The translations under genes were made by a program, and so were the position numbers. Under the pieces are notes generated by a model. The model worked only from the letters and a program-made list of their open reading frames with translations. It ran no database searches and was not told the origin of the DNA. Shown here one piece after another: positions 19,709 through 28,548 of a DNA stretch of 60,373 nucleotides. Position 1 is the first letter of the stretch. Each line of letters opens with the position of its first letter. This DNA is from Brevibacterium gallinarum (GTDB lineage: Bacteria; Actinomycetota; Actinomycetes; Actinomycetales; Brevibacteriaceae), in the NCBI RefSeq assembly GCF_014836885.1, contig NZ_JACSPY010000017.1:1-60373 (forward strand), read 5' to 3'.

Positions 19709-21570
19709 CGGGCACCTCCGGAGGCCATGAGGGAGACGACGGCATCATCGGTGACGGCGCTGCCCGTCAGCCGCTCGGCGATGCGGCCGCGATCGAGCCG
19801 GATGATCTGGTCGACCCCGAGGACCGATTCGGGGCGGTGGGCGATGACGAGGACGGTCCGGCCGGTGACGAGGCCGGTGAGTGCCTGCTGGATCTCCGCC
19901 TCGGAGTCGGGGTCGGCGGCACTCAGCGCCTCGTCGAGGATGAGGATCGGCGCGTCAGCCAGCAGCGCCCGGGCGATCGCGATGCGCTGCTGCTGGCCGC
20001 CGGAGAGCTCCGTGTCACGCCCGATGACGGTGTCGAGCCCACCGGGCAGGGCGCGGATCTCTGCAGCGATCTGCGCCTGCTCAAGCGCCTGCCAGATCGC
20101 GGTGTCCCCGGCATCGGGGACGGCCAGACGCACATTCTCGCGGATGGTGTCGGTGATGAGCTGCGGGCTCTGCAGCACGAAGGACACCATGCGATACAGC
20201 TGCCCCGGCGGCAGCGAGCGGATTTCGCGGCCGCCGATGCGGATGGCGCCTGAGGTGGGATCGTAGAAGCGGGCGAGCATGAGGGCCAGCGTCGACTTGC
20301 CCGACCCCGACGGGCCGATGAGCGCGGTGACGGTGCCCGGCTCCAGCGTCAGGGAGACATCCGCGAGGGCGAGCGGGGCCTCGGCGTCGGCGCCATAGGA
20401 GAAGGACACGCCGTCGAAGCAGACGGTGCCCGGCACCTCGGGTGCAGGCGACCCGGCTGCGGGCACTGCAGAATCCGCAGGCGGGACGGCGGCGAGCTCC
20501 TCGGTCTCCAGCAGCGCGGACAGGCGCAGGGCAGCGGCACCGGCGGTCTGGTAGTGCCATACCGTGGTGCCCAGTGTCTGGATCGTGGCGGGCAGGATGA
20601 GTGCGATCATCGTGGTGGCGATGACATCGGCGGCGGTGACCGCCCCGGACGTCACGAGCAGTGAACCGAGCCCGGCGTTGAGGAGCACGAGGACCGGCAC
20701 GCTGATCGCCGCTTCGCTGATCGCGGAGATGCGGATGAGCGGGCCGACCCAGGCCATGTAGAAGACACTGAAGTCGTCGGCGGCCCGGCGGTAGCGCTCG
20801 TGGGCGGTGCCGGTGCGGCCGAAGGCCTTGATGACGCCGATGCCATCGCAGAACTCGACGATCGCCGAGGCGACATGGCCGAGCTTCGTGTCCATCGCTG
20901 CGGTCTTGGCGCCCATGCCGCGCATGGTGAAGGCCTGGATCGCGAGGTAGACCGGGACCGCGGCGACCGCCAGCAGCCCGAGCCGCCAGTCGATGATGAA
21001 GGCGTAGACGGCAAGTGCGAGCGGAGTGACGACGGCGAGCATCTGCTCGACCGGGGCGTGTGCGACCAGCGTGTGCAGCGCCTTCGTGTCATCCTGCACA
21101 GCTTTGCGCACCTGGCCTGAGGTGTGCTCGCCGAACCAGGACAGCGGGGCACGGGCGATCCGCTCGATGATCCGCCGCCGCAGGATGACCTCCAGGCGCA
21201 GGTCGGCGAAATGGGTGATGAGCAGTGCGGCGAAGGTCAGCGTGGCCTGGAGGCTGACGCCGGTGAGGATCCAGACGACGATGGCGCTGACGCGTGCGGC
21301 GTCGACCGGTGCGCCGCTGAGCGCTGGCAGCACGGCGCGGCCGAGTTCGACGAGCGCGACGTAGGGGGCGACGGCCACGATGCCTGCCAGGGCACCGAGC
21401 AGGCGGCCGGTGAGCAGGCGGCCGCGCACCGGTGACAGCAGCTGGGCAAGGGCGGCACGGCCGCGTCTGTCCTTCTCGGCAGGGGATTCTTCAGGTGCGG
21501 GGATATCGGCGGCGGGGGTGGCCTCGGCAGCCGAGCTGCCGGGCGAAGCCGCCTCGAGGTGAGCGGTCAT
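19705..21570 (-). CDS. ABC transporter, fused permease/ATPase, IrtA/YbtP-like
   Basis: Encodes 621 aa. A proline/alanine-rich cytoplasmic N-terminus is followed by six membrane helices and an ATPase with Walker A GPSGSGKSTLALML, signature LSGGQQQRIAIARALL and Walker B ILILDEALSAAD. The siderophore-interacting flavin domain found in mycobacterial IrtA is absent. ATG 21570 is chosen over GTG 21576 because AGAAAGAG then has a workable spacing. The promoter just upstream overlaps a DtxR/IdeR-type box and a TetR-type palindrome. Confidence 0.85.
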   Translation of the reverse strand: MTAHLEAASPGSSAAEATPAADIPAPEESPAEKDRRGRAALAQLLSPVRGRLLTGRLLGALAGIVAVAPYVALVELGRAVLPALSGAPVDAARVSAIVVWILTGVSLQATLTFAALLITHFADLRLEVILRRRIIERIARAPLSWFGEHTSGQVRKAVQDDTKALHTLVAHAPVEQMLAVVTPLALAVYAFIIDWRLGLLAVAAVPVYLAIQAFTMRGMGAKTAAMDTKLGHVASAIVEFCDGIGVIKAFGRTGTAHERYRRAADDFSVFYMAWVGPLIRISAISEAAISVPVLVLLNAGLGSLLVTSGAVTAADVIATTMIALILPATIQTLGTTVWHYQTAGAAALRLSALLETEELAAVPPADSAVPAAGSPAPEVPGTVCFDGVSFSYGADAEAPLALADVSLTLEPGTVTALIGPSGSGKSTLALMLARFYDPTSGAIRIGGREIRSLPPGQLYRMVSFVLQSPQLITDTIRENVRLAVPDAGDTAIWQALEQAQIAAEIRALPGGLDTVIGRDTELSGGQQQRIAIARALLADAPILILDEALSAADPDSEAEIQQALTGLVTGRTVLVIAHRPESVLGVDQIIRLDRGRIAERLTGSAVTDDAVVSLMASGGAR

Positions 21571-21585
21571 CGTCACTCTTTCTGG

Positions 21586-21604
21586 TCGGGTGAGCCTAAC
21601 CTAA
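21586..21604 (-). promoter_or_regulatory. DtxR/IdeR iron box
   Basis: Read on the minus strand, TTAGGTTAGGCTCACCCGA matches the DtxR consensus TTAGGTTAGSCTAACCTAA at 16 of 19 positions. It covers the probable -10 region of the IrtAB-like operon (TAGGTT or TTAGGT), as expected for iron-dependent repression. Confidence 0.78.
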
Positions 21605-21630
21605 CACTTAAGGGTGTTCACTGTTAAGTG
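21605..21630. promoter_or_regulatory. Palindromic operator, TetR-type candidate
   Basis: A 26-bp dyad with outer arms CACTTAA and TTAAGTG and inner arms GTG and CAC adjoins the iron box. On the minus strand it contains TTAACA, a possible -35, 17-18 bp before the -10 inside the iron box. Size and symmetry fit a TetR operator; the TetR gene at 17263-17871 is the obvious candidate. Confidence 0.65.
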
Positions 21631-21754
21631 AAGGGGCGCGCATGCGTGCTCATCCGATGGGCGGCGGCGGTGGCACGGGTGTGCAGACAGGCGACCCCCG
21701 CCTCGGGAGCGGTGACTGCCGCACGGGCAGGGTGCGAGCCGGTGGTGCCGGCGG

Positions 21755-22669
21755 TCAGCGCAGGAACAGCTTCTGCAGCCTCGTCGACGTCAGTGCCAGA
21801 CCGATGACGATCATGCCGGCGAAGTAGACGATGTGGATCCAGGCCGAGCTGGTCGCTGCCCCGAGGATCGACAGGCGCATGAGCTCGACGCCGTGCCACA
21901 GCGGCAGCGCCTGGACCACCCACTGTACGGCGGCCGGGTAGACATCGATGGGGTAGAAGGTGGCGGAGAACAGGAACAGCGGCTGCAGGATGACGAAGAT
22001 CCAGTCGAGCTGGTACCAGCCGGAGAAGAAGCTCGTGATCCCCATGCCGATTGCGGCGAACGCGAAGGCCATGAGCATCGCGACACCGAGTGCGGTGAGC
22101 GACCATGGGGAGGCGAGCAGCCCGAGGGCGAACATGACGGCGACGAAGCCACAGGCGTAGAGGAAGCCGCGGAAGACTGCCATGAGGATCTCACCGAGGG
22201 CCACGTCGAGCGGGCCGAGCGAGGTGGTGAGCATCGCCTCGTAGAGCCGGCCGTGCTTGAGGCGGAAGAACACGTTGACCGTTGAGTCCATGACCGCGCC
22301 GTTCATCGCCGAAGCGGCCAGCAGGGCTGGTGCGATATAGGCGGCATAGGAGATCGTGACGCCTGCGTACTTGACGCGGCCGATGAGCGAACCGAGCCCC
22401 AAGCCCATCGCCAGCAGATAGAGGATCGGCTCAAGCACTCCGGAGGCGACGAGGATGGAGTTATTGTGCCGGAAGACCTGCAAGCCGCGGGCGACGACAG
22501 CCCGGGCGTTGCCGGCGTAGAAGGCCCGCACCCGGCCCGGGCGCGGAGCGGCCAGTGCGCTGGCAGCAGTGCTGCCTGACGGTTCGCCGTCGGCTGGCAG
22601 GGCCTGCGTGTGTGGGCTGCGCGGACTGTGCGGACTGGGCGGGCGCTGTGGGCTGGGCGGCTGCGTCAT
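21755..22669 (-). CDS. ABC-2 type transporter permease
   Basis: Encodes 304 aa: a proline/serine-rich N-terminus of about 60 residues, then six hydrophobic segments of the ABC-2 permease family (for example LYLLAMGLGLGSLIG and FSATFYPIDVYP). The start ATG overlaps the stop of the upstream permease (ATGA). It forms an exporter with the upstream permease and ATPase, of the DrrAB/NodIJ type. Substrate unknown. Confidence 0.87.
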   Translation of the reverse strand: MTQPPSPQRPPSPHSPRSPHTQALPADGEPSGSTAASALAAPRPGRVRAFYAGNARAVVARGLQVFRHNNSILVASGVLEPILYLLAMGLGLGSLIGRVKYAGVTISYAAYIAPALLAASAMNGAVMDSTVNVFFRLKHGRLYEAMLTTSLGPLDVALGEILMAVFRGFLYACGFVAVMFALGLLASPWSLTALGVAMLMAFAFAAIGMGITSFFSGWYQLDWIFVILQPLFLFSATFYPIDVYPAAVQWVVQALPLWHGVELMRLSILGAATSSAWIHIVYFAGMIVIGLALTSTRLQKLFLR

Positions 22670-23505
22670 GACGTCAGCCTCTGGGTGAACAGGCGCATCG
22701 CGACGAGCAGGCCGACGGCGCTGGGGATGAAGATGCAGGCGAGGTGCACGGCGATCATGACCCCGGGCATCGGCTGGTGATAGGACAGCAGCCGGCCGAG
22801 TTCGGTGGTGTGCCACAGCGGGGACAGCCAGCCGATCCACTGCACCGACAGCGGCAGGTTCGCCAGTGGGAAGAACGTGCCGGAGAACAGCATGAGCGGC
22901 ATGACGACGACGCGCTGGATGAGCGCGAACTGACCGGAGTCGCGCGTGAGCGTGGCGGTGAAGGCCATGACCGGGAAGCCGAGCGCAGTCCCGCCCACGG
23001 CGGCCAGCGGGATCATGAGCCAGCCGGTGAGCGGGTTCGGCACGGCGTCGAAGACGAAGGCGATGATGAGGAAGTAGATCGTCGTGATCACAGCGACCCG
23101 GATGGCCGTCGCCAGGGCCGCGCCGAGCGCGATCTGCGCTGGGGTCAGCGTCGTGGCGGCTGCCGCCCAGTAGCCGCGGTTCCACCGGAACCCGGCCATC
23201 ACCGGGTAGGTGGATTCCTCGACGGCGAACATCATCCCTGCTGTCGCCAGCATCGCCGGGGCGACGAAGAGCAGATACGGCACCCCGCCGACGCCGTCAG
23301 GCTGGGCGGAGTCGACGACCGTGCCCAGCCCCAGACCGAGGGAGAAGATGTAGAACACCGGGGTGAGCACCGTGACGGCCAGGGCCGTCTTGATGAACCG
23401 CAGGGAGAACAGCAGCTGCTTCTCGGCCACCAGCCACGGGCCGACCCGGCGCACCCTCTGGTGCTGGCCGGCATGCGTGCCGGGTGCGTCGATGCCGGTG
23501 CTCAT
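22666..23505 (-). CDS. ABC-2 type transporter permease
   Basis: Encodes 279 aa with six hydrophobic segments. LTPVFYIFSLGLGLGTVVD near the N-terminus and LFSGTFFPLANLPLSVQW in the second half are typical of ABC-2 permeases of the NodJ/DrrB class. It overlaps the ATPase gene by 4 bp upstream and the other permease by 4 bp downstream, so all three are coupled. The permeases are different proteins, suggesting a heterodimeric channel. Confidence 0.87.
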   Translation of the reverse strand: MSTGIDAPGTHAGQHQRVRRVGPWLVAEKQLLFSLRFIKTALAVTVLTPVFYIFSLGLGLGTVVDSAQPDGVGGVPYLLFVAPAMLATAGMMFAVEESTYPVMAGFRWNRGYWAAAATTLTPAQIALGAALATAIRVAVITTIYFLIIAFVFDAVPNPLTGWLMIPLAAVGGTALGFPVMAFTATLTRDSGQFALIQRVVVMPLMLFSGTFFPLANLPLSVQWIGWLSPLWHTTELGRLLSYHQPMPGVMIAVHLACIFIPSAVGLLVAMRLFTQRLTS

Positions 23506-24464
23506 TCGATGAGGCTCCGTCCGGTGAGCCTGAGGAACACATCCTCGAGGCTGGAACGGCGCACGAGCGCAGTCAGCGGAGCGAACCCGGCCTCCCGGAT
23601 CGCGGCGAGTGCGGCGTCGCCGTCGCCGCTGTAGAGCAGCAGCCGGTCAGGCAGCACCTCGATGCGCTCGCAGTACCGTTCGAGCGCCGGGGCCTGCTCT
23701 TCGTTGCGGTCGATGCCGAAGCGCAGCTCGAGCACCTCGCGGGTCGAGTAGCGGCGGATGAGCTCGCTCGGCGCTCCCTCGGCCATGACCCGGCCGTGGT
23801 CGACGACGATGAGCCGGTCGCACAGCTGCTCGGCCTCATCCATGTAATGGGTCGTGAGCACGAGTGTGACGCCCTGCTGCTTGAGCCGGTAGAGCCGGTC
23901 CCACAGGATGTGCCGGGCCTGCGGGTCGAGCCCGGTGGTCGGCTCATCGAGCATGAGCAGGCTGGGATCGTTGACCAGCGACCGGGCGATCGTCAGCCGG
24001 CGCTTCATGCCACCGGAGAGCTCATCGACCCGGGCGCTGCGCTTTTCGCGCAGATTGGCGAAGTCGAGCAGCTCATCGGCCTTCGCCTTGGCGTAGGCGC
24101 GCGGGTACCCGAAGTAGCGGGCGTAGAAGACGAGGTTGTCGAAGACCGAAAGCTCCTCGTCGAGATTGTCCTGCTGGGGGATGACGCCGAGCCGAGCGCG
24201 GATCTGCGGGCCGTTGACGTTGGGATCGAGGCCGAGCACACTCAGCTGTCCGCCGGTGCGCGGCAGCGTCGCACCGATCATGCGCATCGTCGTCGACTTC
24301 CCGGCCCCGTTCGGGCCGAGAAGGCCGAAACTCTCACCAGGAGTGACGGTGAAGTCGATGCCGTCGACGGCGGCGAAGTCGCCGTAGCTCTTCGCCAGGC
24401 CCGAGGCGGAGATGACCGGCTCTGGTTCGCTCACCTGGCCGGCCGGGGACGTGTCTGCACTCAC
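23502..24464 (-). CDS. ABC-2 type exporter ATP-binding protein, DrrA/NodI-like
   Basis: Encodes 320 aa. Walker A is GLLGPNGAGKSTTMRMIG, the Q-loop VIPQQDNLDEELSV, the signature ELSGGMKRRLTIARSL, and Walker B LLMLDEPTTGLD. A C-terminal region of about 80 residues follows, as in drug-exporter ATPases of the DrrA/NodI class. Two GTG starts are possible; GTG 24464 lies 8 nt after TACAGT and is preferred over GTG 24482. Together with two coupled permeases it forms a complete exporter upstream of the iron-regulated pair, but with no iron box of its own visible. Confidence 0.88.
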   Translation of the reverse strand: MSADTSPAGQVSEPEPVISASGLAKSYGDFAAVDGIDFTVTPGESFGLLGPNGAGKSTTMRMIGATLPRTGGQLSVLGLDPNVNGPQIRARLGVIPQQDNLDEELSVFDNLVFYARYFGYPRAYAKAKADELLDFANLREKRSARVDELSGGMKRRLTIARSLVNDPSLLMLDEPTTGLDPQARHILWDRLYRLKQQGVTLVLTTHYMDEAEQLCDRLIVVDHGRVMAEGAPSELIRRYSTREVLELRFGIDRNEEQAPALERYCERIEVLPDRLLLYSGDGDAALAAIREAGFAPLTALVRRSSLEDVFLRLTGRSLIE

Positions 24465-24512
24465 AGTCCACGACTGTACCACCGCCTCGGCGCCGGTCAG
24501 CCGGAGTCGAAA

Positions 24513-24552
24513 CAGCTGACCTGACCGGCGATGTCGCAGGTCAGGTCGGCTG
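24513..24552 (-). terminator. Terminator after the membrane-anchored protein gene
   Basis: A 14-bp stem with one G-T pair, arms 24513-24526 and 24539-24552, lies just downstream of the gene that ends at 24567 and upstream of the exporter ATPase gene. It separates the two units. Confidence 0.7.
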
Positions 24553-24566
24553 TGAGGGGTGCCAGG

Positions 24567-25949
24567 TCAGTAGAAGTCGACGGTGAGCTTGTCGCCGTCC
24601 ATCTTGACCGAGCCGTTGGTCTCGAAGTCGACGGTGCCGTCCCAGCGGTAGCGGCCGTCCTTCGACTTGGCCTTCATCTTCATCTTCCCGACCTTGTCGG
24701 ACTCGGTGTAGAAGGAGCCGCCGGAGCCGTCGGGACTGAGCATCGTGCGGATCGAGGGCATCTTCTCGATTGAGCGTTCGATGGTCTTCTCGTTGACCTT
24801 GTCGGCGGCTTCCTTGCCCTTGTCGTCATTCCAGCTGATGTTGACCATCGGGCAGCCGTCGACGGAGGTCTTCTTCTCCTTGGCACACTCCTTGACTTTG
24901 TCCTCGACCAGCTTCTTGACGTCGGTATCGAAGGCATCGGTGGCCTCGACGGAGAGCTTGACGGTCGCAGCCTGCGGGGCCTCCTCATCGGCGAAGCCGA
25001 CGGTCGCATTGCCCTCAGCAGAGGTGATGTACTTGCTCTCCGGGGTCGAGACGTCGTAGCGGCCCGGCCAGACGGCGTACTCGACCCGGCCGGCCTCAGG
25101 GGTGAATTCCTGGCCGTTGATCGTCGAGCCGCTGATCGGCGGCACTTCGAGGGCGATCGTCGGCAGCACCGGCGGTTCGAGCTTCCACTTGTCGAAGAAC
25201 ATGCCCTGCCGGCCGTCCTTCGTCGCCGTGAGCACGAGGTCGTAGGGCTGCCCGCCGAGGGAGTACTGGGTGTGGATCTTCGCCGAATCGCCGTTGCGGG
25301 TGGTCTCGACGACCTTGGTGTCGGTGATCTTGTCCTGTGAACCGTCGACGATCGGCTGCACGAGGAGCTTTTCGCTGGCGCCGTCAGGGGCGGTGGCCTT
25401 GGTGATCTCGTTGGCCTTGTCCATGTTGCCGGCCTCGATCGCGGCGAGGTACTCCTCGGCGACCGTGTCCGGGCCGTACTTGTTGTTGTTCACGCTGCGT
25501 ACGACGAAGAAGCCGACGAGCACGAGGATGAGGACGAGAGCGACAGCGCCCAGCGACAGGAACAGCGGCAGCTTCGACTTCTTCCCCTTCTGCTGCCCAT
25601 CCGCCTGGTGCGGGCCACCGGGGCCGGGTGCATAACCGGGGGCAGGGGCCGGCTGCGGGACACTGCCGCCTGCCGGGCCCGAGGCGGCACTCGCCCCGCC
25701 CGTGGGGTTCGAGCCGATCGGTGCGGCGCTGTAGGTCGGACCCGTGTCCTGGGAACCACCCGAGTAAGGCCCCTGCGGGCTGCCGGAGTAAGGTCCCTGC
25801 GGTCCACCGGAGTAGGGCCCCTGGGGGCCGCCGGAGTAGGGCCCCTGGGGGCCGCCGGAGTTAGGGCCGGGTGCGCCGGCGCCGGACGAGCCGCCGGGAC
25901 CGTGCGGCGGCTGAGGGGGCATCGGCGGGGGAGTAGGGCCGGAGTTCAT
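24567..25949 (-). CDS. Membrane-anchored protein with repeat-rich cytoplasmic N-terminus
   Basis: Encodes 460 aa. Residues 1-125 are rich in Pro, Gly, Ser and Gln with four GGPQGPYS-like octads (32-63). A membrane helix at about 127-150 follows the basic KGKKSK, so the C-terminal 300 residues should face outside. AEEYLAAIEAGNMDKAN after the helix resembles the DUF4878/NTF2-like folds of actinobacterial surface proteins; the rest is unrecognised. A TTG at 25988 would lengthen it by 13 residues; ATG 25949 is preferred. No function assigned. Confidence 0.75.
   Translation of the reverse strand: MNSGPTPPPMPPQPPHGPGGSSGAGAPGPNSGGPQGPYSGGPQGPYSGGPQGPYSGSPQGPYSGGSQDTGPTYSAAPIGSNPTGGASAASGPAGGSVPQPAPAPGYAPGPGGPHQADGQQKGKKSKLPLFLSLGAVALVLILVLVGFFVVRSVNNNKYGPDTVAEEYLAAIEAGNMDKANEITKATAPDGASEKLLVQPIVDGSQDKITDTKVVETTRNGDSAKIHTQYSLGGQPYDLVLTATKDGRQGMFFDKWKLEPPVLPTIALEVPPISGSTINGQEFTPEAGRVEYAVWPGRYDVSTPESKYITSAEGNATVGFADEEAPQAATVKLSVEATDAFDTDVKKLVEDKVKECAKEKKTSVDGCPMVNISWNDDKGKEAADKVNEKTIERSIEKMPSIRTMLSPDGSGGSFYTESDKVGKMKMKAKSKDGRYRWDGTVDFETNGSVKMDGDKLTVDFY
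25761..25856 (-). repeat. 24-bp coding tandem repeat, 4 copies
   Basis: Four 24-bp units encode the octad GGPQGPYS (the fourth is GSPQGPYS) in the N-terminal tail of the membrane-anchored protein. Such an array can change copy number by slippage. Confidence 0.85.
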
Positions 25950-26110
25950 ATGCTTCGCAACCTTGTCTTCAGCGCTGGTGTACGACAATGACGCGGTCGG
26001 CGGTCAGCGCCGACGGTCACCGCGATAGTGGCTCACGCTACCACTTTAGTCGCAACACCCGGTGTGTCGGTATTCCGTGTCCGGCGGCCACGTCGGGCAC
26101 CATAGGGGAA

Positions 26111-27322
26111 GTGAGCTCCCCACCTGACAGCAGCGGCCGCGGGTCCCGGCATCTCGGACGCCACCCAGCGGTCATCGGCGTGCTCGAAGCCGTGCGGATC
26201 CTCCTCGTGCTCATCACCATCGCGTTCGTGCTCGCAGCGATCGCCTGGTTCATCGGCATCGCCGAACAGTGTCCGCTCGCCGCGATCCCCGGCTGGGCGT
26301 TCACCGGCCTGGCTGCCGCCACCGGGCTGAGCGTCAGGCCCGGTGAGGCGCTCATGAGCTTCCCGCCCAGTCTGCTGTGCCTTATCGTCTGGCTGCTGCT
26401 GCGCAATTCCGCCTCCCGCACCGCCACCGCGCTCGACGCCAATGCGCGCCTGCAGCACGCCGGCCAGCTCACCGCCCACCGCGCTCCGCGCACCAGCGCC
26501 TACCTGTCGATCGCCGGAGCGTTCCTGCTCATCGCCGTCGGGCTCGGCTTCGCACTCGGGGCCGCGACGCCGAGCCTCATCGGCTTCACCCGCGTCGCAC
26601 TGCTCAGCGGCACCGCGATCGTGTTCGGCGCCGGACTGTACCCGCAGGCAGCCGCCGCGGACTCCCGCCTGTCCGCCAGACTCGGCCAGCAGTGGACCGC
26701 AGCCTTGGAGGACGCACACCGCGTGAGCGTGCGCGCCGGCTGGTGGCTGGCCGGGCTGGCAGCACTCAGCGTCGCCGTCGGACTCGCCGTCGAGTTCGAG
26801 GAGGTCAAAGACGTCGTCGACCTCTACAGCGCCCCGGTCGTGGCCGCCATCGGACTGTCGGCGGTGCAGCTGCTCTACCTGCCCGGCATCCTCGCCGTCG
26901 CCCTCGCCTGGCTCAGCGGTGCCGGCGTGAACCTGTCTGCAGCCGAGACCGCCTCGGCGTTCTCAGCAGCCGATGGGCCGCGCCCGGCGGTGCCGCTGCT
27001 GGCGATCATCCCGGAGGACCCGCCGGCCTTCCTGGCCGCGGCACCAGTACTGCTCTTCATCATCGGCGTGCTGCTCGTGACGCTGCGCCGCAGCTGGCAG
27101 CACGTCGACCTGCCGGTCATCGCCGTCGCCTCAGCGCAGCTGCTCGTGCTCATGTGGATGTGGGGGCTGTTCTCCACCGGTGGGCTCGGGCCCGGCGGCC
27201 TGGAGGTCTTCGGAGTGCCGGCGCTGCTGTTCCCGCTCATCACCGGCGGACTCGTCATCGCCGGTCTGTGGGCCGGCTATGGGCTCATCCTCGCCGCCCG
27301 CCGGGCGCAGCCGCAGGACTGA
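26111..27322 (+). CDS. DUF6350 family multi-pass membrane protein
   Basis: Encodes about 403 aa with eight or more hydrophobic segments. This family (DUF6350; some members named PerM) lies just upstream of purN-purH in actinobacteria, as here. The start is uncertain: the frame is open to 25988, but residues before GTG 26111 look non-coding and basic, and GTG 26111 has a GGGGA very close by. Divergent from the membrane-anchored protein gene. Function unknown; a role in envelope or cell division is suggested only by the name given to some relatives. Confidence 0.78.
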   Translation: MSSPPDSSGRGSRHLGRHPAVIGVLEAVRILLVLITIAFVLAAIAWFIGIAEQCPLAAIPGWAFTGLAAATGLSVRPGEALMSFPPSLLCLIVWLLLRNSASRTATALDANARLQHAGQLTAHRAPRTSAYLSIAGAFLLIAVGLGFALGAATPSLIGFTRVALLSGTAIVFGAGLYPQAAAADSRLSARLGQQWTAALEDAHRVSVRAGWWLAGLAALSVAVGLAVEFEEVKDVVDLYSAPVVAAIGLSAVQLLYLPGILAVALAWLSGAGVNLSAAETASAFSAADGPRPAVPLLAIIPEDPPAFLAAAPVLLFIIGVLLVTLRRSWQHVDLPVIAVASAQLLVLMWMWGLFSTGGLGPGGLEVFGVPALLFPLITGGLVIAGLWAGYGLILAARRAQPQD

Positions 27323-27362
27323 GACGGCACACAGGGCAGGCAGACTCAGCAGCGGTCACTGA

Positions 27363-27815
27363 TCAGCCGGCGCCGAGGTCCTCGAGCATCTTCGTCAGCT
27401 GCGAGCGGTGCTCGGTCTGGCATTCGACTGCGGCCTGCTCCGTCAGCGCGGAGGCGACACAGTCCTCGTAGGCCTTCTGCTGCGGGTACAGCACCGCCAT
27501 GCCGATCGCCTGCAGGATCATCCAGCCGGCCGCCAGCGCCCCGAGCACACCCATGACGATCCAGCCGCCGGCCTGCTTCGAGCGCACCCCGGCGATGAAG
27601 TAGCGCACCGCCCACACGAGGGCAGCGATCGCGAAGACGCCGGAGAACAGCTTCGCCGGCAGCGGATACAGCGAGGCCAGCAGCGCAGCGCCGAGCAGCA
27701 GCGTGAAGATCATTCCCTCACGGTTGCGCTTCATCACCAGCTCCTCATCGCCGCTGGGCTTCTCGGCAGAGGGTCGCTGGTCGTTCTGGCTGGGCTTGTG
27801 CTCGATCGGACTCAC
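27363..27815 (-). CDS. Small membrane protein, unknown function
   Basis: Encodes about 150 aa. A charged N-terminus of about 30 residues is followed by three hydrophobic segments (FTLLLGAALLASLY, FSGVFAIAALVWAV, WIVMGVLGALAAGWMI), and then a short tail with two cysteines (YEDCVASAL, VECQTEH). GTG 27815 is chosen as start; on the minus strand CAGACT lies 6 nt upstream. It converges on DUF6350 and is divergent from purN. I do not recognise the family. Confidence 0.6.
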   Translation of the reverse strand: MSPIEHKPSQNDQRPSAEKPSGDEELVMKRNREGMIFTLLLGAALLASLYPLPAKLFSGVFAIAALVWAVRYFIAGVRSKQAGGWIVMGVLGALAAGWMILQAIGMAVLYPQQKAYEDCVASALTEQAAVECQTEHRSQLTKMLEDLGAG

Positions 27816-27830
27816 CGCAACAGTCTGACA

Positions 27831-27836
27831 TACAAT
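27831..27836 (+). promoter_or_regulatory. -10 element of purN, leaderless type
   Basis: TACAAT is followed by 7 nt and GTG at 27844. An ATG at 27835 overlaps the hexamer and would not be in the transcript. Confidence 0.6.
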
Positions 27837-27843
27837 GACAGCC

Positions 27844-28470
27844 GTGCGCCTCGTAACCCTCGCCTCCGGATCCGGGTCCCTGACCCAGGCTGTCATCGAC
27901 GCCTTCACCACCGCCGCACCCGCCGCCGATGTCACGCTCGCTGCGGTCGGCTCCGATCGGCCCGACGCCCCAGTCCTCGACCGTGCCCGAGGCGCCGGTC
28001 TCGACACCTTCGTCGTCGCCCCGAGCGACTTCGCCTCCCGTGACGAATGGAACCGGGCACTGGCCGAGGCGGTGGCCGACTATCAGCCCGACTGGGTCGT
28101 CTCGGCTGGGTTCATGCGCATCCTCGGGCCCGACTTCATCTCGCGATTCCCACAGCGCATCATCAACACCCACCCGGCCCTGCTGCCGTCCTTCCCCGGC
28201 GCGCACGGAGTCCGCGATGCGCTCGCCTACGGCGTCAAGGTCACCGGCTCGACGATCCACCTCGTCGATGAAGGCGTCGACACCGGCCCGATCATCGCCC
28301 AGCAGCCGGTCCTCGTCGAAGCCGATGACACCGAGGACACCCTGCATGAGCGCATCCGGCAGGTCGAGCGCCGCCTGCTCGTCGACGTCCTCACACACCT
28401 GGCCAGTGGGGATCTGCACGTGGCAGGCCGTCGCGTCACCGGATTCTCCGGCCGCGATAGCATCGACTGA
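27844..28470 (+). CDS. purN: Phosphoribosylglycinamide formyltransferase
   Basis: Encodes about 208 aa. The enzyme transfers a formyl group from 10-formyltetrahydrofolate to GAR in purine synthesis. The catalytic Asn and His are in IINTHPALLPSFPGAHG and the catalytic Asp in VDEGVDTGPIIAQ. The N-terminal loop is ASGSGSLTQAV rather than the common GSGSNLQ form. GTG 27844 is chosen because TACAAT lies 7 nt before it. purH follows 78 bp downstream, as is usual. Confidence 0.93.
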   Translation: MRLVTLASGSGSLTQAVIDAFTTAAPAADVTLAAVGSDRPDAPVLDRARGAGLDTFVVAPSDFASRDEWNRALAEAVADYQPDWVVSAGFMRILGPDFISRFPQRIINTHPALLPSFPGAHGVRDALAYGVKVTGSTIHLVDEGVDTGPIIAQQPVLVEADDTEDTLHERIRQVERRLLVDVLTHLASGDLHVAGRRVTGFSGRDSID

Positions 28471-28548
28471 ACCAGCTCACCTCTCATCACCTGTCCGACT
28501 CCGTCATCACCTGTCCGCCTCCGCCCATTCCGTCCGAAGGAGCCTGCT

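Noticed and set aside
21642..21827. Short plus-strand frame (61 codons) beside the iron box
   Set aside because: Gly/Arg-rich, overlaps the 3' end of the permease gene, and has no ribosome binding site.
17951..24464. A single siderophore biosynthesis-export cluster
   Set aside because: No synthetase or synthesis gene is present, and the iron box serves only the IrtAB-like pair; the ABC-2 exporter has its own upstream region.
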